Source of the DNA: JAAXGI01 sp965206975
GTDB lineage: Bacteria > Gemmatimonadota > Gemmatimonadetes > Longimicrobiales > Gaopeijiaceae
Length of the DNA stretch: 64,000 nt
Assembly: GCA_965206975.1 (NCBI GenBank)
Contig: OZ242253.1
Span: forward strand, 248,001 to 312,000
Direction: 5' to 3'
In this document: piece by piece, positions 8,282-16,323 of the stretch
Position numbering within the stretch: position 1 is the stretch's first letter
How the letters are laid out: every line of letters starts with the position of its first letter
The notes under the pieces: model-generated
Databases searched by the model: none
What the model was told of the DNA's origin: nothing
What the model saw: only the letters and a program-made list of their open reading frames with translations
Made by a program: the position numbers and the translations under genes

Positions 8282-8905
8282 ATGACACGCATCGCCGACA
8301 AGATCATGGAGCGGGTGGCGGGGCACGAGAGAGGAAAGTGGGTGTGCACCCCCAAGGACTTCCTGGACCTCGGCAGCCGAGAGGCCGTCGACCAGGCGCT
8401 GTCGCGCCTCGTCAAAGCAGGTCGGCTGCGCCGTGCCGGACACGGATTCTACGACATGCTTAGGATGAGCGACGTACTGCAGCGCCCGGCCCCGGTCGAC
8501 CTCGATGCCACTATCGCAGCGCTCGCAAGGCGTGACGATGTCCGGATTATGCCCGACGGCTTGGTGGCCGCGAACCAGCTTGGTCTCACCAATGCCGTAC
8601 CGGCCAAGGCCTCTTACCTGACGGATGGCCACTCCAGGACGCTAAGGATCGACGGTCGGACCGTCCGCTTCCGACACGCGGGGCCAAGCGTCATGAGGTG
8701 GGCAGGGAGACCGTCGGCTCCCGTGGCGCAGGCGCTGCGGTGGCTTGGCCGGGACGCCGCTGCCGATGCGCAAGTCGTATCAACGCTGCGCCGGTTGCTC
8801 CCCGACCCGGTGAAGCGCGACTTGTTCGAGAACAGCCGAGATCTGCCCGGCTGGGCGTTACCGCTGGCACGCCGAATCACGGCTGATCAGACTATTTCCG
8901 CATGA
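8282..8905 (+). CDS. AbiEi-type antitoxin (DUF6088 family)
   Basis: A 207-aa product. It begins with a winged-helix segment (VCTPKDFLDLGSREAVDQAL, then SRLVKAGRLRRAGHGFYD), followed by the C-terminal domain with ANQLGLTNAVPAKASYLTDG and IDGRTVRFRHAGP, typical of DUF6088/AbiEi. It acts as the DNA-binding antitoxin and repressor of a type IV TA system by countering the nucleotidyltransferase toxin. It overlaps the toxin ATG by four bases (ATGA at 8902-8905). It looks intact although its toxin partner is badly damaged. Confidence 0.85.
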   Translation: MTRIADKIMERVAGHERGKWVCTPKDFLDLGSREAVDQALSRLVKAGRLRRAGHGFYDMLRMSDVLQRPAPVDLDATIAALARRDDVRIMPDGLVAANQLGLTNAVPAKASYLTDGHSRTLRIDGRTVRFRHAGPSVMRWAGRPSAPVAQALRWLGRDAAADAQVVSTLRRLLPDPVKRDLFENSRDLPGWALPLARRITADQTISA

Positions 8906-9853
8906 GTAGAGCCTCCGAGGCCTTTCTCGCCCTACCCAAGCAGGACACGTGTTCGATGCGGCGGCAGGCCGACTCGATACGTTGCCCAGTTACGCAGAAA
9001 AGGACTTCTGGGTCTGTTTCGTTCTCGATGCACTCTACAACCGGCTGCCCGACAGGCATCCGAGGCTGACCTTCAGGGGTGGGACCTCGTTGTCCAAGGG
9101 ACTGGTCTCATTGAACGGTTTTCCGAAGATATCGATCTCATCGTTCACCGTGATGACCTGGGCTTCGATGGGGAGCGCGACCCGACCGTCGCCACTGCCC
9201 TATCGAACAACCAACGGAACGCTCTCTCCGAGGAACTGAGAGTTGCGTGCAGCAACTACGTTCTCGGAGACCTGGCGACAGAGATTGCCGAGCTATTCAG
9301 CCAGGGCGACCAGGGGTGTGACGTCGGTCCGGATGAAGACGATGCCGACGGGCAAACGCTGTTGATCGAGTATCCCACTCTGTATCCGAGTGATGACGTC
9401 CCCTATGTGGCTCGACGCGTCAAGGTGGAGGCGGGAGCGAGGTCTGCGCTGGACCCAAGCTTGACTTGCACTGTCACCGCTTACGTCGGCAAAGACTTAC
9501 GGGACTGGTCGTTTTCCGTGGATGGCATTCGGGTGATCACCCCGGAGCGAACCTATTTGGAGAAGCTGCTCATCCTCCACGGTGTCCACTGCGGATACCG
9601 TGACGCAGAACGGCGGCCCGCCGAAAAGGGCCGGGTCTCGCGCCGCTACTACGATGTGGCAATGATCACCACGACCGATACCGGGAGAGCCGCTCTATCC
9701 AACGCCGACCTGCTGGATGCGGTCCGGAGTCACAACCTCACTATGTTCCGGCAAGCTTGGAAGCGATTCGAGGAAGCCGTCCCCGGATCGGTCAGATTGG
9801 TTCCACAGCCTGAACTACGTGCAGTGGTTGAACGGGATTACAGAGCCATGGAG

Positions 9854-9919
9854 GGCATTGTTACCGACCATGCAAAATTGCACAGATATTGGAGTGTGCA
9901 GTTTTCAATGGCCTTGATA
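9854..9919. mobile_element. 66-bp hairpin insertion in abiEii (MITE/REP-like)
   Basis: Compared with the AbiEii ending expected by eye, 22 codons interrupt ERDYRAMEG...MILGEALEFG. The inserted DNA is AT-rich, is flanked by GGCAT at 9854-9858 and 9920-9924, and folds into arms 9868-9884 and 9895-9911, which match at 14 of 17 positions around a 10-base loop. Direct repeat plus terminal-type inverted repeat suggests a tiny non-autonomous insertion. I saw no second copy in the window. Confidence 0.5.
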
Positions 9920-9946
9920 GGCATGATCCTTGGCGAGGCTCTGGAA

Positions 9947-9968
9947 TTCGGTTGGGTTTCGGTTGGGT
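9947..9968. repeat. Perfect 11-bp tandem duplication in abiEii
   Basis: TTCGGTTGGGT occurs twice without spacer. Deleting one copy puts the downstream codons back into the AbiEii frame, so the duplication is a frameshift lesion probably produced by replication slippage. Confidence 0.85.
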
Positions 9969-10157
9969 TATGGAGCAGCTTCAACGTGCGGAAGCTGCGA
10001 TCAATGGAATGTGATGGGGTGGGGAGGCCCCTCAAATGACTTCTAACCGGTAGTTGCAACCGCGCGCTCGGCCGTTTGCATCTGTTCGCGATACTCGTCG
10101 TGACGGGCGAGAGCGGCGTGGCCATCGGACCCTAGGGAACGCACGCTATGGCTCGAG

Positions 10158-10179
10158 TGAACCGGCACGTGCCGGTTCA
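10158..10179. repeat. Perfect 22-bp palindrome
   Basis: TGAACCGGCAC followed directly by GTGCCGGTTCA gives an uninterrupted palindrome between the broken abiEii and the HEAT-like remnant. No T-run follows. It could be an operator, a recombination site or the scar of a lost element. Confidence 0.6.
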
Positions 10180-10369
10180 ACGCTACAACCAAGGGCCACG
10201 CAGGCTCCCGTCACGGCGGCGATACTGAGCCGCCCTTCTGCGCCATCCGGAGCCTTCCTATCAAGGACCCTTTCTACACGTATTGCGGAAACCATCCGCA
10301 CCGAAACCCGGAGCACGATCCAACCCCAATCGGCCCTGTGTTCACAGGGGATCACGAAGGGAACCGGTG

Positions 10370-10659
10370 AGATCTGGAAACCGTCTCTGGATACTGAAGA
10401 GACTTGCCAGCACCTGCTTGGCCTGCTCAACCAGACGGAGGAGCGGCCAGGATTCGAGTATCCGCTCGGATTCTACGCTGATGAGATCGTGGCGTGGCAA
10501 TTGGGCGAATTCAGAGAGGCGCGAGCGTTGGAAGCACTCCGTCACGTCGAGACATTCAACCCAGACTCTACCGGCGCTGGGCCGTTCGGGCGTACCAGGC
10601 GGCAGCTCGTCTCTCTCGCCCAGAAGGCTGCCACCAAAATTGAGGGGCATCGGGTGTAG
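10370..10659 (+). pseudogene. HEAT-repeat-like C-terminal remnant
   Basis: The frame ending at 10657-10659 reads PGFEYPLGFYADEIVAWQLG, then REARALEALRHVETFNPDS and FGRTRRQLVSLAQKAATKIE. This resembles the last helices of a HEAT/PBS-lyase repeat protein (W-LGE-x-RA-xALR-x). Upstream codons in the same frame lose this character, so only a tail is present. Function unknown. Confidence 0.4.
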
Positions 10660-10697
10660 GCTTGAACCGGCGGTCTCGGACCGCGCCGTGCGGCCCC

Positions 10698-11810
10698 TCA
10701 GAAGCGGTATTTGAGGTTGACGGTCACCGCGTAGTATGCGAGGCCCTCGAACTCAAAGGCTGAGGTGAATGGATCGACGCCGTTCGCCTGGACCGGAATG
10801 TGGCTCCGAACGAGGTTGAAGGTTCCTTGCTCGCTCAGGCTGTCGAACTTGGTCCAGCGTGCCTTCACACCGACCGAGACGCGGTCTCTCAAGGCGTAAT
10901 CGACCCCGGTCATCAACTGGACGCCGAAGACGTTCTGGCGCACCGGCAGATCGATGAAGGAGACCGTGCCGGCGGCGGCCCGTTTCGCCTCGTCGGGCCA
11001 GTCGGGGTCGAAGACGATCTGGAGGTACTCCGCCTCCGGCTTGCGGACGAACATGCTCCCATACACCAGGTTCGTGCTGGCCAAGCCGATTCCGCCGCCC
11101 GCGTACGGTGTCCAGCGCGAGTCGTTCGCGAGGTCGTAGTACGCGTTGGCGAAGAGCTGGTGAGCGTTGTAGCTCCAGATCTCCTCGTACGGCGGCTCCT
11201 CGTTGCTCCACTCGGTGTTCTTGCCCTGCTGCACCGCGTTGATCGCGCCGACCGGCGCCTTGTCGCTTCCGTGGTGCCGGTTCACGTACTCCACTTCGAA
11301 GCGGAGCGGACCGGCCGCATATCCGACGCCGAGACCGCCGATGAAGCCGGCACCTGTGTTGAACTCGTTGAAGCGGAGCGACGACCCCGGGGTGTTGTCG
11401 AGACAGGCCGGGTCCAGGGCGGTCGCGGCCGGGACCACGAATCCCGGATAGAGCAGCCGGTCGCAGCGGGACGGGTGGGTGAGACCGCTTCTGCTCGACG
11501 TCACGGTCGATGGGTTCGCAGCGCCCACTTCCAGGCTGGCGTAGAACCCGGACCCACCCTCCTGCGCGCCAGCGGTGCCTGCTCCGCCAAGTAGGCAGAG
11601 GCCCACCGCAACGACGGAGCAACCAACCCGTGGACCTGCCCCGCTTTCACGGACGATTGGTTCTTGGAGTTGACGGTGTCTGATGTGGTTTCCTCTACCC
11701 CCCCTCCAGCGGTGGCGAGGGGCAACGAACGACGCTGAGGAAGCGAGGAGCCGGGAGAAACCTGGAACGCGTCGTCCACCCCGGCGCTGCAGGTTCGCGT
11801 CAGGCCGCAC
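10698..11810 (-). CDS. Outer-membrane beta-barrel protein, 5' end replaced by IS3
   Basis: From about residue 62 the product has a signal-peptide-like core (VVAVGLCLLGGAGTAGAQ), followed by about 285 residues of alternating strands (GFIGGLGVGYAAGPLRFEVE, YAGGGIGLAS) and a C-terminal AYYAVTVNLKYRF whose terminal Phe is the BamA-recognition signature. It resembles the 8-stranded OMP_b-brl/OmpA-type porins. The first about 50 codons lie inside the remnant IS3 and read as junk, and no convincing start remains between the IS end (about 11664) and the signal peptide. The native 5' end and promoter were probably lost when the IS arrived. The open frame from the ATG at 11810 could be expressed as an IS-led fusion. 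Confidence 0.65.
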   Translation of the reverse strand: MRPDANLQRRGGRRVPGFSRLLASSASFVAPRHRWRGGRGNHIRHRQLQEPIVRESGAGPRVGCSVVAVGLCLLGGAGTAGAQEGGSGFYASLEVGAANPSTVTSSRSGLTHPSRCDRLLYPGFVVPAATALDPACLDNTPGSSLRFNEFNTGAGFIGGLGVGYAAGPLRFEVEYVNRHHGSDKAPVGAINAVQQGKNTEWSNEEPPYEEIWSYNAHQLFANAYYDLANDSRWTPYAGGGIGLASTNLVYGSMFVRKPEAEYLQIVFDPDWPDEAKRAAAGTVSFIDLPVRQNVFGVQLMTGVDYALRDRVSVGVKARWTKFDSLSEQGTFNLVRSHIPVQANGVDPFTSAFEFEGLAYYAVTVNLKYRF

Positions 11811-12143
11811 GGTTGTTCTTTCCGTAGTTCGTCGGTGACTCGTAGCCGAGCGCCGAGTGGAGCCGGCAGGTGTTGTAGAAGCCTTCGCGCCGGGCTTCGG
11901 TCGTCAGCCCGTCGCTCCGCCAGCCCTCGTCCAAGTCCGCCTGCTTGACCCAATTCCGGATCGTCTGCTCCGAAGGCTCGAACTTGCGCTCGAGAGACCC
12001 GGGACGACGCCCGGCCCGCACAAGGCCGACCATCCGCTCCGTGTACTCGGGCGGATACCGCCCCCTCCTGCTTCTCGCCATCGCACACCTCCTTGGGGTC
12101 GGCCCAAATGGATCAGGTGTCCGCCCACCGGGGCAACTCCACA
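11664..12143 (-). mobile_element. Internally deleted IS3-family element
   Basis: Both ends carry TGGAGTTG, read inward, near 11664 and 12143, with partly matching continuations. Between them lies an orfA start joined directly to the very end of orfB, so about 0.8 kb of the usual IS3 length is missing. Such a derivative cannot move by itself. I found no convincing target duplication. Confidence 0.6.
11800..12081 (-). pseudogene. IS3 OrfA-OrfB deletion fusion
   Basis: The start at 12081 follows AAGGAGGTG. The product begins MARSRRGRYPPEYTERMVGL, then SLERKFEPSEQTIRNWVKQA, the helix-turn-helix OrfA of IS3/IS911-type transposases. After TTEAR it jumps to REGFYNTCRLHSALGYESP, the last helix of the DDE integrase core. 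The leucine zipper and all three catalytic acidic residues are missing, so no transposase activity is possible. The fused peptide retains the DNA-binding head, which in deletion derivatives can bind IS ends. Confidence 0.8.
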
Positions 12144-12199
12144 ACGCGCCCAAAGGTACTCCTTCTCCTAGTGTCGGGCATTGATTGTCGTCAACCCAA

Positions 12200-12221
12200 G
12201 GCATATGCTAAAGCCTATGCC
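12200..12221 (+). promoter_or_regulatory. Inverted repeat upstream of vapB
   Basis: GGCATATGC (12200-12208) and GCCTATGCC (12213-12221) match at 8 of 9 positions as an inverted repeat, 19-40 bp before the ATG at 12240. This is the expected position of a VapBC autorepressor site. Confidence 0.5.
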
Positions 12222-12239
12222 AAGAATGAGGATGCCAAG

Positions 12240-12482
12240 ATGACCGGGCTCGAACGTCATGTCCGCTTATTTCGCAATGGTCGAAACCAGGCGTTACGCA
12301 TTCCCCGAGAGTTTGAACTCGAAGGGAATGAAGCGATCCTGCGAAAAGAAGGTGACCGCCTGATTGTGGAACCGGTTCGCAAAGGGCGGCTACTTGCGTT
12401 GCTCAGCACCCTCGAACCTGTAGACGAGCCGTTTGCGGATGTGGACGAAGATCTGGCGCCGCTGGACGATCCAGCTCTCTGA
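12240..12482 (+). CDS. vapB: VapB antitoxin, AbrB/MazE-like fold
   Basis: An 80-aa product starting at the ATG at 12240. RLFRNGRNQALRIPREFELE, then NEAILRKEGDRLIVEPV is the swapped-hairpin AbrB DNA-binding domain of VapB antitoxins. The C-terminal part (EPVDEPFADVDEDLAP) is the acidic toxin-wrapping tail. It precedes the PIN toxin gene by two bases, in an operon. Longer in-frame upstream starts exist, but this one begins the conserved domain and lies just after the operator. Confidence 0.85.
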   Translation: MTGLERHVRLFRNGRNQALRIPREFELEGNEAILRKEGDRLIVEPVRKGRLLALLSTLEPVDEPFADVDEDLAPLDDPAL

Positions 12483-12484
12483 AG

Positions 12485-12892
12485 GTGCCGCCACGCTATC
12501 TGCTGGACACCAATATCCTGCCGGATCTGATCCGTCACCCACAGGGACCGGTGGCTCGGCGTATCTCCTCGGCAGGTGAAAGCACGATCTGCACCAGCAT
12601 TGTCGTCGCCGCGGAGCTTCGCTTCGGCGCCAAGAAGTCAGGTTCCTCGAAACTCGCCGACCGGATTGACCTAATTCTCTCGGCGTTGGATATCTTGCCG
12701 CTCGAGGTGCCCGCCGACCGTCACTACGGAGAGGTCCGCCAGCAGTTGGCACGCAAAGGCACAGTCATCGGCCCCAATGACTTGTTGATCGCAGCCCAGG
12801 CTCTCGCACTGGGCCTCACGGTCGTGACGGTGAACGTTGAGGAGTTCGCCCGCGTACCTGGCTTGATAGTCGAGAACTGGCTATCCGATTGA
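12485..12892 (+). CDS. vapC: VapC/FitB-type PIN ribonuclease toxin
   Basis: A 135-aa product with a GTG start at 12485. The PIN acidic residues are visible in YLLDTNILPDLIR, AAELRFGAKKS and PNDLLIAAQALAL, with VVTVNVEEFARVPGL at the end. In the last motif Asn replaces the usual Asp of TxD. The length is complete. It acts as an RNA-cleaving toxin neutralised by the adjacent VapB. This is one of the intact TA pairs of the window. Confidence 0.9.
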   Translation: MPPRYLLDTNILPDLIRHPQGPVARRISSAGESTICTSIVVAAELRFGAKKSGSSKLADRIDLILSALDILPLEVPADRHYGEVRQQLARKGTVIGPNDLLIAAQALALGLTVVTVNVEEFARVPGLIVENWLSD

Positions 12893-12980
12893 TCTCGAGC
12901 GAGCGCCTGTCTAGGGCCGAGTGTTTATGCCTTGAGGAGCACCCGGAAAAGCGGACAGGTGGTTAAGGGTAACTCCAGGC

Positions 12981-13130
12981 TTCAGGCTCCTCGAGCGCCA
13001 GGAGGCGAACCTCTTCTTCCGCCTCGTCAGCGCTCGCCACGAGAAGGGCTCCATCATCCTCGCCTTGAACAAGCACGTCCGCGACTGGCCCGAGACCTTC
13101 GCCGGCGACGAGATCCTCACGACCCCGAAA
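12981..13130 (+). pseudogene. IS21 istB internal fragment
   Basis: The frame gives RLLERQEANLFFRLVSARHE, then KGSIILALNKHVRDWPETFA and GDEILTT, a good match to the sensor region of IstB helper ATPases (LF-x-LI-x-RY-x-x-GS-x-I-x-TSN...W-x-x-F-x-D). The Walker motifs upstream and the C-terminal basic tail are gone. Confidence 0.7.
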
Positions 13131-13297
13131 CGCGCCTCGCATCGGTGCCACCGGACTCAACCGAAGGTTGTCTCCGGGCTTCCCCTCAGCTTTCTCTGTA
13201 TCCTCGCGCCGACGGCCTCCGTACGTTGTTCCCAAATGATTGGCGGCGAGCTGGGGCACCGGTCGTCCAGTGGGTCGTTCGCAAAAGGGGGGAGACG

Positions 13298-14419
13298 ATG
13301 AAGTTCGCGTCCTCGGCAGGACTCGCCGCAATTGGAATCGGGCTGATCCCGATCTTCTCCGGGGCGTCGACCGGTTCCGCCACGGGCCCCGGTCCCGGGG
13401 TCCAGGACATCCCGTTGGGCGCTCCGGTCTTCGAGCTGGATCCATCATGGCCGACGGTGCCCGACACGTGGGTCCTCGGAGCGGTTTCCAGCATCGGGAC
13501 CGACGGTCAGGGGCGTATCCTCCTCCTGCATCGCCCCCGCAGCGCCCCTGCCGAGGAGCGGTCCCGGTCCGCTCCCCCCGTTCTCGAGTTCGACATCGCA
13601 GGGAACTTCCTCGGCGCGTGGGGAGGCGCCGGCGCAGGGTACGAATGGCCGGAACGCGAACACGGCATCTACGTCGATCACGAAGGCGCTGTGTGGATCG
13701 GAGGCAACTACTGCGCGGAGCGGGAGTTGCCGGGACTCGCGCCCGTGTCCGATGACCAGCTCCTCAAGTTCAGCCCAGCCGGGCAGTTCCTGCTGCAGAT
13801 CGGCCGGAGCAACGAGAGCCTCGGAAGCGGTGATACGAGAAACGTGCGCCAGCCCGGGGATCAGGCCGTCTATCCCCCGACCAATGAGGTTTTCGTCGCG
13901 GATGGGTACGGGAATCGGCGTATCGTCGTCTTCGATGCGGAAAGCGGTGAATTCAAGCGGATGTGGGGCGCCTTCGGGAACGAGCCCGTCGATTCCTATG
14001 AGTGTCCTCCCACCCTCGATCCGCCCGTTCCGGGAGGCGACGAGGGTCCTCCCCAATTCCACATCGTGCACGCCGTTTCGATTTCCGACGACGGGCTGGT
14101 CTACGTGGCAGATCGGGAGTTCGGTCGGGTGCAGGTCTTCGACGTCGACGGCGGGTTCGTGGACCAGGTGTTCATGCCCGACAACGCGGGAGCAGGCGAC
14201 GTGGCCTTCTCCCCGGACCCCTCGCAGGCGTTCATGTATGTTGCGGCCGGGAGCCGGACGGTCGTGCTGGAGCGCCGCTCGCTCGAGGTTCTCTATTCGT
14301 TCGCGGGGTCCGGGCATCACATCGCCACGGACGCCGAAGGAAACCTCTACACCGCAGAGACCGGACAGAGAAGAGCCCGGAAGTTCGTGTTCGTAGGGCT
14401 TTCGGGGGAGAGTCGCTGA
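13298..14419 (+). CDS. Secreted NHL-repeat (six-bladed propeller) protein
   Basis: A 373-aa product starting at the ATG at 13298 after GGGGGGAGAC. The signal peptide ends around residue 25 (IPIFSGASTGSATG). Propeller blades are visible as repeats: SIGTDGQGRILLLHRP, GIYVDHEGAVWIGG, EVFVADGYGNRRIVVFDAES, LVYVADREFGRVQVFDVDGG and HIATDAEGNLYTAETGQRR. Similar secreted NHL/peptidylglycine-lyase-like proteins are periplasmic or extracellular binding scaffolds or lyases; I cannot choose. The last about 27 codons also occur, with downstream DNA, at 19297-19539. It is flanked by IS21 scars on both sides and looks intact. Confidence 0.75.
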   Translation: MKFASSAGLAAIGIGLIPIFSGASTGSATGPGPGVQDIPLGAPVFELDPSWPTVPDTWVLGAVSSIGTDGQGRILLLHRPRSAPAEERSRSAPPVLEFDIAGNFLGAWGGAGAGYEWPEREHGIYVDHEGAVWIGGNYCAERELPGLAPVSDDQLLKFSPAGQFLLQIGRSNESLGSGDTRNVRQPGDQAVYPPTNEVFVADGYGNRRIVVFDAESGEFKRMWGAFGNEPVDSYECPPTLDPPVPGGDEGPPQFHIVHAVSISDDGLVYVADREFGRVQVFDVDGGFVDQVFMPDNAGAGDVAFSPDPSQAFMYVAAGSRTVVLERRSLEVLYSFAGSGHHIATDAEGNLYTAETGQRRARKFVFVGLSGESR

Positions 14420-14579
14420 CGGCGGGCTGAGTCCTCCGTGGCCCTGGCCGACCGAGCGCTCCCGCAAGGCCAGCGAGTGGGTCAAGACGACGTGCGACAA
14501 CGGACGTGCGACCTACGGCACCCACCTCCTCGGCGACACCCGAACCGGCATCTTACGCGGCGGTCAATGGCGGCTCGCC
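14337..14579. repeat. Dispersed 243-bp repeat, copy 1
   Basis: This segment spans the NHL gene 3' end, its stop and about 160 bp of downstream DNA. It aligns without net gaps to 19297-19539, most clearly in the first 80 and last 110 bases. See the second copy for what this implies. Confidence 0.65.
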
Positions 14580-14599
14580 TCTGGTGGGGCGGGCTCGCT

Positions 14600-14866
14600 C
14601 GAGGAGCTCGGCCGGCTGCTCGACGATCGAGCCAGGGCGCTGATGGATCGGCTCACCTGTCCGGTGACGGGCAGCACGGTGGCCGAGGCGTTCGGTGTGG
14701 AGCAGCGGGCGCTGCAGCCGCTGCCCACGATGGCCGAGCCGTTCGACGTGTGGTGGTGCCCCGTCGGGTCAGCCGGGACTGCCTGATCTCGTTCGAGGAC
14801 CGACGCTACAGCGTACCGTTCGCCTGGGTGGGAAGGGCCGTGGTCTACGCACCGAGCCGGGCCGAG
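14600..14866 (+). pseudogene. IS21 istA fragment (frameshifted)
   Basis: One frame reads SLEELGRLLDDRARALMDRL and AEAFGVEQRALQPLPTMAEP. The next frame continues VVVPRRVSRDCLISFEDRRY and SVPFAWVGRAVVYAPS. Together these are the region after the DDE domain of IS21 IstA, ending in the YSVP beta-barrel. The break lies near 14755. The catalytic domain is missing. Confidence 0.6.
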
Positions 14867-15232
14867 GCGCTGAAGGCCCGCGAAGTGTTCGCCAGGCGCT
14901 ACAGGCCGTGGTATCCGAAGGCGGTGGACGTACTCGAGGACGACTGGGAGCGGATGGTGGCGTTCTACGACTTCCCCGAGGATCACTGGAAGCATCTACG
15001 CACGACGAACGTGGTCGAGAGTCCGTTCGCTGCGGTACGGCTCAGGACGACGGCGGCGAAGCGATTCAAGCGGGTCGAGAGCGCTACGGCGCTGATCTGG
15101 AAGTTGCTCTTGGTGGCCGAGAAGCGGTTCCGAAGGCTCGACGCTCCTCACCTCCTCAAGGACGTGTTTGAAGGAAGAAAGTTCGAAGACGGAAAACCCG
15201 TCTCAACCCAACAGCGGAAGGCTGCAGCCTGA
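14867..15232 (+). pseudogene. IS256-family transposase C-terminal fragment
   Basis: The frame gives RYRPWYPKAVDVLEDDWERM, then VAFYDFPEDHWKHLRTTNVV, SPFAAVRLRTTAAKR and a helical end. This is the C-terminus of Mutator/IS256 transposases, including the ES of the TTN-x-x-ES motif that carries the last catalytic Glu. It is fused in frame to the istA fragment near YAPSRAEALK, so one IS has cut into or recombined with the other. Confidence 0.8.
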
Positions 15233-15263
15233 TACGTTTACACGCCGCCTGATACGTTCACAC
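15227..15263. repeat. 17-bp direct repeat after IS256 fragment
   Basis: GCCTGATACGTTTACAC (15227-15243) is repeated with one mismatch at 15247-15263. It probably belongs to the IS256 terminus, which typically has short inverted ends. It sits 45 bp upstream of the GRP permease and may have replaced the original promoter region. Confidence 0.5.
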
Positions 15264-15307
15264 ACCTTATTGACCCAAAACCTCGCGGGCGTTCACCTTG
15301 AGTCACC

Positions 15308-16291
15308 ATGTTTGTGCCTGAGGCCTTTCCGATCGCACTGCTCATGATGGTCATCAGCATGATTTGCTGGGGATCGTGGGCAAACACCTACAAGCTGACC
15401 AAGGGCTATCGGTTCGAGCTGTTCTACTGGGACTATGCGATCGGGATCTTTCTGATCTCTGTGGTCCTGGCGTTGACGCTCGGCTCGATGGGGTCGACGC
15501 CCGAGGGTTTCTTCCTCAACGTGCGTCTGGCGGACCCGTCCAACGTCGCGTACGCGATGGTCGGCGGGGTGATCTTCAACGTGGCCAATCTCCTGCTCGT
15601 CGCGGGAATCGAGCTCGTCGGGCTAGCGGTGGCGTTTCCCGTGGCGATCGGCACCGCGCTCGCAGTCGGCGTCGTCCTCAGCTACGCCGTTCAGCAGACC
15701 GGCGATCCGTGGCTGCTCGGACTGGGAGTCTTCCTCGCCATCGTGGCCGTCATCATGGACGGCCAGGCGTACGCCAAGCTGAGCGCCCACCGTCGGGCCG
15801 TTCCGCGGAAGGGCATCATGGTATGTCTCGTGTCGGGGCTTCTGATGGGATTGTTCGCGCCCTTTGTAACGAGGGCGCTCACGGCCGGGGACCCGTTGGG
15901 TCCGTACAGCATTGCAGTGTTCTTCACGCTCGGTGCCTTGCTCTCGTGCTTCATCGTGAACGTGTACTTCATGAGGCATCCGATTGCCGGCCAACCGGTG
16001 ACGTTCGGTGACTACGTGTCGGCTCGGCCCGTCGACCACGGCCTCGGGATTCTGGGTGGGGTCGTCTGGGGCGTCGGAACCGTCTTCAATTTCGTCGCGG
16101 CGAGCCTGGTCGGAGTGGCGATCGCGTATGCGATCGGCCAGGCGGCTCCGATGGTCGCCGCGGCATGGGGCGTCTTCGTATGGAGCGAGTTTCGGGGGGC
16201 TCCGCGCAGCTCCTGGCTGTATCTGGGTGCGATGTTCACCCTGTACCTTCTGGCCATCGTTGTCATCTCGCGGGCGTACCTGGCCGGATGA
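15308..16291 (+). CDS. GRP-family sugar (ribose-type) permease
   Basis: A 327-aa inner-membrane protein with about ten helices, starting at 15308. It opens with FPIALLMMVISMICWGSWAN and has YWDYAIGIFLISVVLALTLG and GVVWGVGTVFNFVAASLVGV, the paired repeats of the glucose/ribose porter (GRP/RhaT-like) branch of the DMT superfamily. It leads a three-gene run with a secreted nucleoside hydrolase and a ribokinase, so its likely job is to import ribose, or another pentose, released from nucleosides. Spacing to the next gene is 32 bp. Intact. Confidence 0.8.
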   Translation: MFVPEAFPIALLMMVISMICWGSWANTYKLTKGYRFELFYWDYAIGIFLISVVLALTLGSMGSTPEGFFLNVRLADPSNVAYAMVGGVIFNVANLLLVAGIELVGLAVAFPVAIGTALAVGVVLSYAVQQTGDPWLLGLGVFLAIVAVIMDGQAYAKLSAHRRAVPRKGIMVCLVSGLLMGLFAPFVTRALTAGDPLGPYSIAVFFTLGALLSCFIVNVYFMRHPIAGQPVTFGDYVSARPVDHGLGILGGVVWGVGTVFNFVAASLVGVAIAYAIGQAAPMVAAAWGVFVWSEFRGAPRSSWLYLGAMFTLYLLAIVVISRAYLAG

Positions 16292-16323
16292 ACGGATGTC
16301 GAGAACGAGGGCATGATGTGACG

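Larger units (their letters stand above)
8902..10014 (+). pseudogene. AbiEii-type nucleotidyltransferase toxin, multiply frameshifted
   Basis: The gene begins MSRASEAFLALPK at 8902, shifts frame near 8945 to FDAAAGRLDTLPSYAEKDFW and FRGGTSLSKGL, then shifts again near 9108 to IERFSEDIDLIVHRDDLGF. The GGTS and EDIDL motifs are the NTase active site. The frame then continues to ITPERTYLEKLLILH and ERDYRAMEG. A 66-bp in-frame insertion (9854-9919) and an 11-bp tandem duplication (9947-9968) follow. Removing one duplicate copy restores FGWVMEQLQRAEAAINGM and a TGA at 10012-10014, the family-like C-terminus. AbiEii enzymes transfer nucleotides (to tRNA ends, for characterised members). As read, no toxin can be made, leaving the antitoxin orphaned. 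Confidence 0.85.

Noticed and set aside
10054..10370. Upstream extension of the HEAT-like frame
   Set aside because: Composition changes to Thr/Arg-rich junk and includes the 22-bp palindrome; only the last 95 codons look real.
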